From: Sitta carolinensis
Lineage: Eukaryota > Chordata > Aves > Passeriformes > Sittidae
Assembly: GCA_032173965.1 (NCBI GenBank)
Contig: JAVUNC010000005.1
Location: 47,912,501 to 47,976,500 of the forward strand
Length of the DNA stretch: 64,000 nt
Reading direction: 5' to 3'
Below are positions 1 through 11,918 of this stretch, in pieces. Made by a program: the position numbers and the translations under genes. The notes under the pieces are model-generated. The model was not told where the DNA came from. It was given only the letters and a program-made list of their open reading frames with translations, and searched no databases. The number at the start of each line of letters is the position of its first letter. Position 1 is the first letter of the stretch.

Positions 1-2899
1 TTTCCTCCTGTGATTGTCCCTGGCTCACACCAGATTAGATCCTTCCTCCACCTGGAAAAGCATCTGAAATTTTTTGTCCTTTTGCTACAAGTTGACAAGG
101 TAGCAAGCACTGGGTGTCCAGCGCTGTCTTTGTTTAGCTGTACTGTCTCTCTCTACTCCCTCACTTCTAACCGTATCTGAAACAAAATAGCAGCAGTTAA
201 CACAGATATTGGGAACCCACCTATTTCAAAGGTGATACATAACATGGTAAAAACCTTTGTACAATCATTTTTGCATTGATGTTTTCCCACGGGCTTTCTT
301 TCAATTCATTTAATCTTTATTTCTTCCACACAAAATCCTGCTTGAGTGCACAATATCTAATGAAACACTAATTAACTTCTTGCATCTTGAGGGGGACGTT
401 TCTGCCTACTCAGCACAGGGACCTGAAAGATTAATTCTCTTCAGATATTTATAGTGTAAACAGGTATTACCTGACAGCAGAGCTGCAGTATCCTAAGAGG
501 CTCCATTTGCAGCGATTCAAGGTCACCCTGATAAATCTGGACTGTACTTCTGCAGATGATGGCTCATGTCCGATTTAGCCCCCTCATTCTGCTGCTGTGA
601 CCTATTAACTGGGCTGTACATCTGCTGTTAACAGTGAGGACACCAATTTATGCTCAGTGACTTAAGTGGACCATTCCACTTACTGAACTGTCAGAAATAC
701 TGCTGTTTTAACCAAAAGCAGGAGCCTGAAAAGAGCTTTATTCCCTGTTCTGTTTTTTCCTCAAAACGAACAAACAAACAAAAACACCCCAACCAAATTA
801 AAACCCAACCAAAAGATTTTGGCCACCATGCTGTCAAGAGCTATCCCAGCCACAAACAGAACAAATACTTATTTGAGAAACTTCCTCTTCACCAAAAAAA
901 TACTGTCAAATTATACTGAAATATATATATATATATATATATGTATATAGGCTGATTGGTCCATAAATTTTTAGTCCCATTTGTGAGGATGGAACAAGGC
1001 AGGTTGTAGGGTTCCCTGTCCCTAATGCCCATTACAGTGATGTTTGCAGAGGCATCCCTCCTGCCACAGCAGCATGCAACTGGTGGTTAAGGCATCCTTT
1101 GCAGAGTATGCTGCAGCTCGTTACTAATGGAAGAGACCTACACTCCTGCTCCAGAATATTAATTGCCTCCCTTAACCCACAGGATCTTTCCTTTATTATA
1201 AAAATATAATTATTTTTATTTATTTAACCCTTACAACATACGAAACAACAACTCCCAGCAAGGCTGGTGAGCTGTACCTGGTACATGGCAGGGCATTCAA
1301 GGGGAAGGCATTCTGCTGGAACTGGCTGACCTCCCTCCTCTGTTGCTCAGGAGGATTAGAAAGCTGCTTGCATTGACTGCGTAGTCAAATTACCCACAGC
1401 AGTTGGAAAACCCACAGGTAGCTTGCAGAGACTATAAATGGACAGACGCTACAGCTAGCTGATAGAATTTCTTACAGAATAAGACAGAAAACTGTGTTTT
1501 AGTCAATAGGCATTCCAGATAAAAGCAGAGTCTTTTCTCAGAAAGTTTGCTGAAACTGCAGCACTGGATTAAGTGAATGAGTAATTTTTTAACATTTTGA
1601 GTGTATCACTCTTAAAATGTTAAATGAATATGTTAAAAGAATAGAAAATAATCAAGGATCCTCTGAAGTCAGTTGAGTCACAAGTCTACTGACAAGCCTT
1701 TTGAAAATTAGAAGTTACCTACTGACAATGAAGGTATTCTTTCTATTGTCTTGAATATGCAAACAAGAAAAGTATCAGAGACCAAAAAAACATAAAGCAA
1801 CAAGTTCCATAAAGTGTGAAGTGAAACAGAACAAGGTGAACTAAGGAAATCTATGGAGAAATTTTAAGAACGACCTGAACTTTAGCACACCATGAATGGA
1901 GAGGGATAATCAAGATGAAATGGACTCACTAGCAAGCTTTGGAGGCTCCAGCTGAACACCTTCACAAGCTGGAATGGGGTCATCTAGTAATCAATCTAGT
2001 ATCAGACATTTCTAATTTAAGAAAAGTGCACTACCTCATAATCATATTAATTTCACAATTTTACATCTCCATAGGCCATGTCACATGATTCTGAACACAA
2101 AAATCACCCCCAAGAAAAAGTCAGTAAATCCCTATCAGCAACCATACATGAACTGAAATTGCTCCTGGTGGCACTAATGTCTTTAAAAAGGACCGGGTGC
2201 AGGAATATCTTAAGAAATCCCATGATTTTGTAGATTCAAGATTCTGTGTGATGCAGCATCCTGCACCATAGCAACATAACTAAAACCTTATCACAAGATG
2301 ACTTGTTAATTTTTTTAGCAGAAAGGAGAAAAAGATAGTCTCCAGAATCACAAAATGGATTTAGAGAGTATTGTGCAATATTAGACATGCAAAGTAGGTA
2401 GGATCCTCACTGGCAACAATCTTGCCAGCCTTGCTTATGCTGTGGTTTACCCTGGATGCTGTCTACAGTTCCAAAAAACCCCATTTTTAATCTCAAAATT
2501 CCTAAGTGTAAGGACTTCTTTAATTATACACCAGTACACTGGGCACTACAGCAGTGCAGAAAATCTCGAGCCTTCCTCGAAATGAAACTGATACTTAGAA
2601 AGGCAAAAATACTGCCAGATGAGAAGGAAAAAGAAAAACAAACAAACAAAAAATCCAAGGAGAAAAAAAAAAAAAAAAAAAAAGTGTGCCATTAGCACCG
2701 AAGACCATAAACATGAGCACTGTTATTTACACAGCTGCTGTCGGCATCACCAGAGGCAGGGAGGCAGCTCCAGCCCATGCAGGACTGCATGTGCAGGCAG
2801 TCACTCATACCCTTATGGATTAGCACCGAACCTAATCTGAGGGGATCTGCTGTTTACTCGTGTCATCGGGCAACTTCCCAGCAATTAAGGTCAAGCAAG
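1..2899 (-). other. TEF: TEF intron 1 (5' part of window)
   Basis: AT-rich sequence downstream of the proximal TEF exon. No TEF exon 2 (the segment leading into the MPPIWDKTIPYD region) was found, so it lies further left. Holds an (AT)n tract at 921-948 and a 20-base A run near 2663-2683. Confidence 0.7.
921..948. repeat. (AT)n microsatellite
   Basis: About 28 bases of alternating A and T with one G interruption. It lies in TEF intron 1. Confidence 0.95.
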
Positions 2900-3346
2900 A
2901 CCCGAAACCTTCTCACCGCTGCTCCCAGCTACGCGTCTACAGGCGGGGGAGGCTCCAGAGAGCCGAGGGACTAAAACCAGCGTGTCACGGCTCGGCTCCT
3001 GCCCACCCCTCGCTCCCGCAGCGCTCGGCTTTGCCCAGCGCAGGCACCTACACGCCCCGGAGAGGACAATCCCTGGGAGGCGGGGAGCGATCCCGTGCTG
3101 CCGGCTCTTGGCTCGGCCGGCCAGGGGGGCGGAGGGAGGGAGGGAGGGACAGGGCGGAGGGAAGGGGCTGGGGCGTGCGGCCTCTCCCGAGGGTGCTCCC
3201 CCCACGGCCAGTCTCCGCCGTGACCCGACGGGTCCCGCCCTCCGAGCCACGGGGCGGGAAGGGGGCGGTGGGGGTGGATAACTGGGGGAGGGGGGGGGGG
3301 GGGCGCCGCGCGCTCCCGCCGCCCCCGCGCGCGCCCCCGCGCTCAC

Positions 3347-3520
3347 CCAGGCGCGCCTCCCGCGGCGGGTTCTCCATCAGCTTCTTCAGCACCAGCGGGA
3401 ACGCGCCCGCCAGGCCCCGCCGCTCCTGCTGCGCGGCGGCCCCCGCGCTGCCCCGGCTGCAGTGGGCTCTGGTCCACCCGCCGCCGCCGCCGCCTCCTGG
3501 TGCGCGGCGCGGCCGGGCAT
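3347..3520 (-). CDS. TEF: TEF proximal first coding exon (partial gene)
   Basis: On the minus strand the frame ending at 3347 reads ...[20 protein letters not shown] then REARL, a close match to the N-terminal segment of TEF (chicken VBP), a PAR-bZIP factor that binds D-box elements as dimer. The donor is CTGG|GTGAGC (phase 1); the family continues with an Asp codon begun by that G. Conserved coding is clear from about 3434 to 3347. The upstream part is Ala/Gly/Arg-rich and in frame up to a TGA at 3683-3681, but no in-frame ATG occurs; the only nearby ATG (3520-3518) is in another frame. The 5' limit given is therefore nominal. The rest of TEF, including the PAR and bZIP domains, lies beyond the left edge. 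Confidence 0.85.
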
Positions 3521-3834
3521 ACTCCCCGCGGGCGGGCGGGCGAGCGGGCTGTCAGCGGTCACCGGCGGCGCGGGGCTGCTGCGGCGGCTCCCCGGGACCC
3601 GGCGGCGGCGGCAGCGGCGGCGAAACGCGGAGCGAACGGCGCAGGCGCGGCCGGCTGACGCTCGGCGCGTGCTTCAGTATTCATGAGCTCCGGGGCCCCG
3701 CCCCGCCCCGGCCGCGCCGCGCCCCGGGATTGGCCCGTGCCCGCCAAGGGGGGCGGCCCCGCGCAGACAGGCCCCGCCCTTCCCGCCCTGCCCTCCCCGC
3801 GGCCGGCGCGGGCACGCGCCCCCGCCCGCCAGGG

Positions 3835-3840
3835 CACGTG
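3835..3840. promoter_or_regulatory. Canonical E-box (CACGTG) upstream of proximal TEF exon
   Basis: A perfect palindromic CACGTG lies about 315-490 bp upstream of the proximal TEF coding segment, inside the CpG island. PAR-bZIP genes (DBP, TEF, HLF) are known clock-output genes driven through E-boxes by CLOCK:BMAL1; use of this particular site is inference. Confidence 0.5.
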
Positions 3841-4350
3841 CAGGGGCGGGGCCTGCCGGGCTAATTAGCATTCGGGGCCCCGCCCCCCCCTGCGCGCTCC
3901 TCCTGCGGGCGCTGCGTCACCGGCGGGCGGGCGGAGGAGGCGGGGGGAGGCAGCGCGCGCGTGGGCGGCGGAGGAGCGGCGCTCGCCTGCCGCGGGCGCG
4001 CGCCCGCCGCGCGCCCCCTGCGCCTCCGCGCGCCCGGCAGCGCCTGAGGGTGCCGCGGCCCGAGCGGCGGGGTCCGTGAGGGCCGGCCGGCAGCGCGACG
4101 CCTGCGAACCCCCCCTCCCCGCCCTGTCCCGGCGCCAGCGCTCCAGCCCGCCCTTGCATATCCTCGTTTAGGATCCCCGAATCACCTTTCGCGCGTGCCC
4201 TGGATTTAATCTCCCTCCGTCCCACACGATGCCCGCAGCGGCGTGCCCTACATAACACGGGCAGGGAGAGGGACTTCACTGCAGTGCTAGCATGGGCGGG
4301 CTGCTGGGGGGGGGGGGGGGGGGGAAGGGAGGAAAGGCCGCCTTTCCAAA

Positions 4351-7300
4351 TTGTCATGATCACAAGAAATTCTTGAGATTCTTCAAGCGGCCCTCTTGCT
4401 CTAGCAGCATGGGGGGATTAAAGCTTCTGAACACACGAAGGGAGCAAATATTGCCGAGTTCACTCCCGACCACAGGTGGACACTGAGGACCATCTCCCAC
4501 AGAATGCATAAATTTGCAGAAGTGTCAGATGCTGCAGCCACAGGATTCTCCTGTCAGCAGTGGCTGCTTTTGCCTCAGCAGTATGGGCTACAACGAGCTT
4601 ACTATATAGTGCTGCGACCCGGGAAAGGTATAGGGGTGTGCTCCGCTAGGATCGGCCTGTCTGCAGCCAACAGAGACGCAGAGTGTGAGCAGAGGCATTC
4701 CCATAAATGCCAGCAGAAAAAAGGACACCTTCCTCTCAGGTAGGCACTTGGGCATCCGCTTGGTTGAACTTCCCTGCCACAAACCTTAGACATTTAAAAT
4801 AACTGGCAAGGCACGATTTTACTTGACCCTTACTAGTTAACCCTGATGGTCTTTGTGACAAAAAAAAAAAAAAAAAAAAAATCAGATCTAAACTCTTCCC
4901 CACATGCCCCAGGAAAAAGAATGGATTTGAAGTCACACAGGGTAGGTGTTTTCCTTCATTGTCTTACTGCACTGAGGACCAGTGGGACGCGTCTCCACCC
5001 AACCTGGGCAGATGTGGAGCTGCCCTACCCAGCAGCTACTTCTCTTGCATGGGCTGGGAGGCCCAATCTGCTCCCTCCTTCACAGGGAACAAGTGGGATT
5101 CCCGATGCAACTCTTGCACACATGCTGCCTGATGGGAAGCTTGGAAAAGGACACCCTGTTAATATAGGCTGAAACGGCGCAGGTTAATGCATCATTTATC
5201 AAGGCTGATAAATCCAGTTGCAAGAAGCAGGCAGAGCAAGCAGGTCATGCTCTGCTGCCCAGTGTGCTCCAGGGCTGCTACGTGCCCTCCCGCTGCCTTG
5301 CCAAGCTCAGCTGGCAGGAAGAAAAGGCACATGTGTGAAAGGGAGATGCCACTTCACAGAGAGTAATGAGACACAGATGTCAGACCACACACGACAGAGG
5401 CAGCACACACAACTTGGGAAGGGGCAGCGAGCCCGAAGTGGTGCTTTTGTCTAGGAAACAGCTACTGATAGGTGGTAGATAGAGAACACAACCAAGTGAG
5501 ACCACAAAGGAGCAGCTTTTAGCCAAGTGGATGCAGCCAAAGTGGTGCAGGCTGCAGGCTTCCCATTCAGTTACAGGCTCTCATGATCACTTTGTTCCAT
5601 TGTTGTCAATGCTGGTGGCCCCCAAGGATAATGCTGTGCCTCAGTACTGTTCAACACTCCTTCAAGGAACAGGGTCTGCGCACATCACCCTGCAGAGCTC
5701 AATGGCAGCTGCTTTGCTCGGTAATGTCTGTATGAAGGGAAGTTATTAAAACCACTCAGCAGCTTTTACTCCATGACTTTTCCCTTTAGATTTTCCATGT
5801 TCTTCCTTCAGCACATTTCCACCCGTGCCTCACTGCTAAAGTTTGTTCTACACTACCATAAGTTGTGACTTTACTTGGAGAGGGTCTAGACTATACAGTG
5901 TTAACTGCTCTTCCCAAAGGCAGGAGGGAGGGAATTCCTGAGGAACATTCCTCTGGGTTACCTCTCACAGCACTCTGCTCCAGCATTAGCACTGCCCTGC
6001 CAGCTAGGTGGGAGGCTGCCCTGAGAGCTTTTCCTCAGTGCCTCGGGGGATTAGGTGTTCAAGCAATTGCCAACAGAAAGCACCACAAGCTGTACCTTCT
6101 TGGTTAAGCTGGGATCTGCCTGGGATTTTTACATTTGCTTTCACTCTGCAGCTGAGAAGGAAGAGTGGCGGACAATGAGATGGGAGGAGAGGAATGCAGC
6201 GGCTTTGGCTGTTACTGCTGGGATGATGCTGGGCCAGATGATACAGAACAGCCCAGTTCTGGGGTGCAGCAGCAAGGGAGGCAAGCAACAAGCAGCTCAC
6301 TGCTGGGCACTGGGTGTGAGGGGGGGATGTACAGCAAGCCCCACTGGGAGGTTTGAATAGCAGAATAGAGATTTTAAGAGAGAGGCCTGAGAGCTAGCAA
6401 ATCCAGATGAGTGCTGCCCAAGTATGGAGACCCAGGAGGAGACAACTGAGCTCTGTGGGAAGAGGGCCATGATGGGAATGCTGGTTTGGAGAGGGAGGCA
6501 GCATAATAAAGAGTTCTGAGGACTGAGGAAGTGATGCGGAGAGCAGGGTGGTCCTGGAGCTGAGGAAGAAAGCTGCCACAAAACAGCACTCTCAGTTGCC
6601 AAATAAGTCACATTGAGTTAACACTAAATTATTCTCTCTTCAAATCATTGATCTCTCCTCTACACCCTACTCTAAACAGATAAGTCTTGCCAGCACTCCT
6701 CCCTTGGATTAATTGAATCCACTTGGCTGGGGAGAACAGAGATCCCAGAAAAGCAGCCAAACTCAGCTTAGCCACAGCAAGGCTCTGCACCACATGAGCT
6801 GCCCTTGGCTGTTATTGCCTCCTTCCAGACATTTCCACTTTCTACCTGGATACTGTCAGCTGGGAAAACATGCCCTGGTCCACACAAACAGTGGGACTTC
6901 ATAAGGTGTGGTATGTAAACACATCTGTTAGTGGGCAGTATCAGCAAAGAAGAGAGAGAGCTCACAGGAGGCAGCAGCAGAGCAACGGGACAAAATGAGC
7001 CCCTTAGGGGTGGGGCAGTTCCTCTTGCCATATTTCACTGTCCCACAGGGCACTGTGCATGTGCCATAGGGCTCACTGTATTACAGCAGGTGTAGGCAGC
7101 TGCCTTTCCTAACATGAATGTTTTTAGTATCACAGCAGCAGCCTTTTCTCCCATTGACCCTGCAGCGAGAGCAGGGTCCCTCTCCACAGTGTGTATCTGG
7201 CTTTTCTGTTCCTGGGTCCTGCTGCCCCTCAACACTGCAGAGCTGCCTAGATGTCCTGGTACTCCCTAGAGAAGAGCGAGCTCTGTGCATGTTTACTTCT

Positions 7301-8142
7301 GTGAGCCCAGCTCACTCATGCCCAGACATAGGCTTGTTGAGCTGAGGTGTTCACACACACCTCCCCAGCGCTCAGCAGCTAAAGTTAAAACACAACTAAA
7401 AAGCAGCTTGTGAAGGGTGTGTAGCACCCTGTCCAAAACGAGATAGTAGTTAAGCTGTGTGATGGGTACTTGGAGAAGACCCAGCATTAGCAAAGGCATC
7501 AGTGCAGCATGAGCGAAGTGTTCAGAAGCCCAAACTAAATAACCTCCTGGGTCTGTTCCATTTTTTTTTCTAGGATGCTGTGCAGAAAGTGAGAAAGCCT
7601 AGGAGTACAGAAATGCTTTTGCAAAGAAAATGCAGCATTTGCTGTGTTCTCTACCCCAGCTTTTCACTGATAAAACAATTGCAGCATCAAAGTTCGCACA
7701 GAGTTAGCCTGCCCTGTGCAGGCTGGGCTCTCTGGACAGCCTGATTCTGGGAAGAGGCAATGTCTGGAGGCTTAATGGTTATTAACCATAGGACAACAAT
7801 GAATGGTAATCCTGGATGTCACTTCTATGTGAGCATGAAGATTAGTACCCAAGCCTTTTCCATGCATGAATCTTTGAGATTCACTTTTCCAAGAAGTGGC
7901 TGAGCACAGATATTAAAAGGATCAGGAACTCAGTACTCCTGACTGATTTTATAATCAATCCATTGCTGCTGTTTTTCTTCCTAGCTGCACAACATGCACA
8001 GTGCCAGATCCCCCGTCTGACTTGGGACACTTTGGGAAACACAGCCTTGAAGGGCTTACAGCAAACATCTGCCCCTTGCCCCCTGAAGGAGCAGAAGGAG
8101 AAAGCAAAACAGAACCCCCAGTACATATTTTCTCGATCCTAC
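4351..8142 (-). other. Sequence between the two TEF first exons
   Basis: Intronic for the distal TEF transcript, upstream flank for the proximal one. Contains an A run at about 4860-4881. No coding exon, repeat family or RNA gene recognised. Confidence 0.6.
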
Positions 8143-8245
8143 CTGTCATCTTGTTGGTCCAGGGCAAGGAATACTCCAGTAGGGACTTCAGGACTTCCGG
8201 AAAGTCCAGGGCAGTGGGGCCCCCAGGGGTGTTGCAGCTTGACAT
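8143..8245 (-). CDS. TEF: TEF distal alternative first coding exon
   Basis: The ATG at 8245-8243 opens MSSCNTPGGPTALDFPEVLK and continues SLLEYSLPWTNKMT, then the donor ACAG|GTAGGA at 8143. The core PEVLKSLLE.SLPW matches the short N-terminus of the alternative TEF isoform (human begins MDMPEVLKSLLE as I recall). Phase 1 is the same as in the proximal exon at 3347, so both can join the same exon 2 off the left edge. The bird form has about 13 extra N-terminal residues because Phe replaces the human start Met and the next in-frame ATG is used. It sits 4.8 kb upstream of the CpG island, in moderately GC-rich sequence. Confidence 0.88.
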
Positions 8246-10110
8246 GTCCTGTCCTGGGACTGTGCCAGCAGGGCTAAGGGAGGGCCAGGTGCCTGGCCAC
8301 CAACGTTACGCCCCACTCTCCTGGGCGTTGCGAGACAGCCTCGGAGGCACCCGGAGCGGGTTTGCCGAACTACTCTGTCTGAGAAAAAACAAGGAGGAAG
8401 GGAAGGAGCCTGGCGGAGATACAGCTTGCCCGGCTGTCTTCACCTCCCCCTCTCCCACTCTGAAGTGGCCAATTGTGGAAATAGCTTGCAGGCTTGCAGG
8501 GCTGGGCCGGGCGCCTGGCCAGCGTGGTTTTACAGGGCCTCTCCCAGCCAATCCGGCAGCAAAGAACTGGGCCAGTTATCTAACTTTGCAAAGGCAGCAC
8601 CCTTTTCCTTCCTAAGGTGTTATAACAAATGCGTGTGTCTGAAGGGAGAAGAAAAGCAAGTGCGCGCTGTTAGGGGTACACGTTGGCTGCAAACACAATA
8701 GGAGAGGGATCCTCTGACGAGTTCTTGGGAGGCTCTGAGGAGCTCCAAGCTGTGTAGGCTGCTACAGGGAGATACACATGCTGTCTGTATCTGCCTGCTA
8801 ACTTAGCTGAGATGAAGATAGTGACATTATTTTTATGTGATGTAACAATTACTTTGTGTCCCTCCTAAGTTAATATTGATAATAGCAGAAGGTTTCTTTC
8901 TTATAAAGTGTGCATCATCCTCAAAATACAGAATTTTTCTTCTTAAGTGGCACAGAATTTTATCAGAAAGCGAACAGCCTCCTCTCAGAGCAGCGATGTA
9001 TGGGAAGAGAGTTCATGAACCCTGCAAATACCCTGGTAACAGCTGGTTAAGTAAGATCTTGAGCACACAGAGCCCCTCCTCTCCTGTCAGTGAGATTTTT
9101 AGCACGGAGAAAAAGACTGGAGACGGGAGGATAAAGGTCTGATCCTCTTTTTCAGAACATGGTGTGGGAAGTAGCATCTTACGTGTGCTGCAGTCTTTTC
9201 TTTTGCTCAGTGTGGTATTTCAACAGAAGTGCCTTTATTTCTCAGTTTGTTTCTGTCCATTTTGCCAAGGCTCAGCTTTACAGTGCCAGTGTGAGTCGGT
9301 AGAAACCAGGTATTCCTACACTGGTCTGTGAGCCACAGCAATTGGACAAAGCCCAGCAAAACCATGCATGGTGTTTGGTTCCATAAGGAAATGCATTTCA
9401 TTTAACCCAATAGAAACCAAACAGAAAGAATTATCCAGTCAGGTGGCTAGATAATTGGGTGGTTGAGAATTTCAGTTTAGCTGGAGAAGCCTCGTGATCT
9501 AGATCCCAATCTAATCAGGCACAGGAATCACATAATAGTTGGTCTAGAAGAATTCGTAATTATCATACAACCTTTTCATATTTTGAGCTGGTCATAGCCA
9601 TCAGTGATGAAGCCATTCAGGGTGAGCAGTTCCATACTAACCCTGCACTGTTGCAGTGTTCTCCACCCACCCAAAGCTGGAGCCAGCAGAGTCTGCAGAT
9701 GGTCAGTGCATTCTGGCTCCTGTGAGCAAGAGACATGATCACATCTCTACTTCCTGGAGCACAGCCTGCCAGCCAGGAGATCTATGTCTTTTCCTGAAAT
9801 CTTCCAATCCATTCTGAAAGACTAGAGTCACTCATTCATGACTGGCATAATTGGTGGGACAGCTACTGTTATATATGCCTAGTTTTGCTTCTTACACAGG
9901 CGGGTAAGGGAAAGGGCCTGGAGACATGGTAGCTGTACAGTGCAAGGTGCAGCTGGACCCCTTGGTGTTGTCCCAGAATCAAACTTGTTATGAAAGTTGA
10001 AGAAACATCTGACCACATGTCTGGAGAGACCCAAGAACTTCACAGCAGCTGCTGCAGGAACTGACAGACATCTATGGCTTCAGAAAATGAAGACATTCAT
10101 TCAGAGAAAA

Positions 10111-10164
10111 TTCATAGAATCGTGGAATGGTTTGGGTTGGAAAATACCTTAAAGATCATCTAAA
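10111..10164 (-). mobile_element. CR1 LINE 3'-terminal fragment
   Basis: The TTCATAGAATCGTGGAATGG start and the TTTGGGTTGG ... CCTTAAAGATCATCTA continuation are the reverse complement of the 3' end of avian CR1 elements. Only about 54 bp are recognisable; the rest is lost or decayed. Confidence 0.88.
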
Positions 10165-11826
10165 TTGTCACTTAGCAATTTGAATTATTAGCCTGCAATG
10201 GACACCTCTAAGTTTTTGTCTAGAGATCTGAGAGCGACGAGATATACATCTCATCTGGTGTTTGCCATGTCCACAAAGTCTCCTACAAACACTGTATGTC
10301 CCTCTTGATTCAGAATCCCTGAACAATGAGCTCCTGCCCACGAGAAGAGCTTGGGTAACATCACTAACTGTATTCGTCAACACCACCCTGTCTTCCAGCC
10401 CCAGGGAATCAGAAACTAAACTATGGAGAGTCATAGCAGTAGGAAATGTCTGTCTGCCCCCATGTTCCTGCCATGGAGAGCAGAGCATTTGAGCTGCTTT
10501 AGTGAATGAAGTTGAAATGCTGTCTCTGGAAAGATGCAGGCATCGCCACAGATTGCATCACTTGTGCTGGCTGTAGTGTTGTCAGGTCAGATGTGTTTTT
10601 ATTGTTTTTGTGATCCCATTTTAGTGGAGGTGCTGGCAGCTCTGCTCCAGCCATCACTTCGAAGCCCAGTCAGCCCTTAACAGCACTTTTTCTCACAGAC
10701 ACAACCAGACGTAGTCAATTTAAACTGGCCCTAAGTGGATGGCACACAAAAGGAGGCACCTAATTTGATGGAAAAGGCCAAACTCCAGGAACACCAATTT
10801 AACTGACAAAGATCAGGGCTAACTTGACTGTATTTTCTGCAGGTCTCTTGGGGCAGCTACCCACACCACCCATCTGTGCTGGCTGAAACTCTCGGCACAT
10901 ATGTCCAAGGAGTGTGTTCAGCAGTCCTGAGGGGAGGATTGAGGGTCCTTCAACATTTGCCTTGGTCCATACTCCTTCCTTTTACATTTTTATTTTAAAG
11001 AATTGGGTTTTTTTGAGCAATCAATTCTTGTACCTTCCTTCCCCTGACCCCTTTGCCTTTCTCAAGGTGCTTCTGCTGGCACCAAAGCATGTAAATGTCT
11101 CTTTTAAAACCCCTAATTCTACTCCTATCTCTATCAGGACCTCTCCAGAAAGGTGTGCCATCCATGGGCCCCAAAGTGAACTGTAGAGCAGTGCTGCTGA
11201 GGTTAACTCATAGGTGCAGCCTCACTGGCAGTTTGAGACCCTTAAGAATCTTTACAGATATTCAGACTTCTGATAGAACCCTGCTCACTACAAGGAGCTG
11301 GGAAAGGGGGTTCTCTATGCCTGTCTCCAAGTTGCCATCTTTCCCTCAGCCTCAGGGGTATCCCTCAACTCCTCAGGGCCACTTCCACAGCACGTCTGGA
11401 GTAGTCTTTCCCCTCTTTCCACTCCTGCCAGTGTCTTGCAGCCACCCTGAGACCCAAAACAAGAGCCAGTGGCACATTTGTGTGCCTCCTCATTCAGAAA
11501 CTCCTGCAGATTATTGCTGTGGGTTTTGTCCTTGGTGGTGGCACCTGGATGCTCATCAATTTATGAGGCTGCCACTACAAAAGGGAATTTAATTGTTTGT
11601 GATATGTGTCTGAAAGCACGGCTGATGTGGAACCCAGCAGCAGCAATGACATTTGACCAAAGAAAGGCATTAGCAGTGATTATTACTAATTGCTGTTATC
11701 TCTGCTTCCTTCAATAAGGTGAAAGATTGGCATGGTAATCTAATAGAATGTGTCCTTTTAGAAAATAAAAACTTTTAATCTGATTTTCTAAGGACACAAA
11801 GCTTATGCAACAGTATTGTGTATGTG

Positions 11827-11918
11827 TCCATCCATCCATATCCATCCATCCATCCATCCATCCATCCATCCATCCATCCATCCATCCATCCATCCATCCA
11901 TCCATCCACCCATTTATC
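11827..11918. repeat. (TCCA)n microsatellite
   Basis: About 22 near-perfect tandem copies of the tetranucleotide TCCA, with one irregular unit near 11839 and decay into TCCACCCA at the right end. It is intergenic. It generates a spurious open frame of Gly-Trp-Met-Asp repeats on the minus strand. Confidence 0.97.

Larger units (their letters stand above)
2900..4350 (-). promoter_or_regulatory. TEF: CpG-island promoter of TEF
   Basis: About 1.4 kb of very GC- and CpG-rich DNA surrounds the proximal TEF exon. On or around the minus-strand promoter are a perfect E-box CACGTG (3835-3840), an inverted CCAAT (ATTGG at 3729-3733), many GGGGCGGGG-type Sp1 boxes, and a TGACGCA CRE/AP-1-like site (3913-3919). 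Homopolymer G runs occur at about 3292-3303 and 4306-4324. The exact start site is not determined. Confidence 0.8.

Noticed and set aside
2860..3864. 334-codon open frame on the plus strand across the TEF CpG island
   Set aside because: High GC removes stop codons in all frames. The peptide is low-complexity Arg/Pro/Gly/Ala, and the real coding signal here is the TEF segment on the minus strand.
7771..7790. Short palindrome ATGGTTATTAACCAT resembling an HNF1 half-site pair
   Set aside because: At 15 nt and in unremarkable sequence it is expected by chance in 64 kb.
8001..8615. 204-codon plus-strand frame over the distal TEF exon
   Set aside because: The minus strand carries the conserved TEF N-terminus with a correct donor; the plus frame has no similarity to anything I know.
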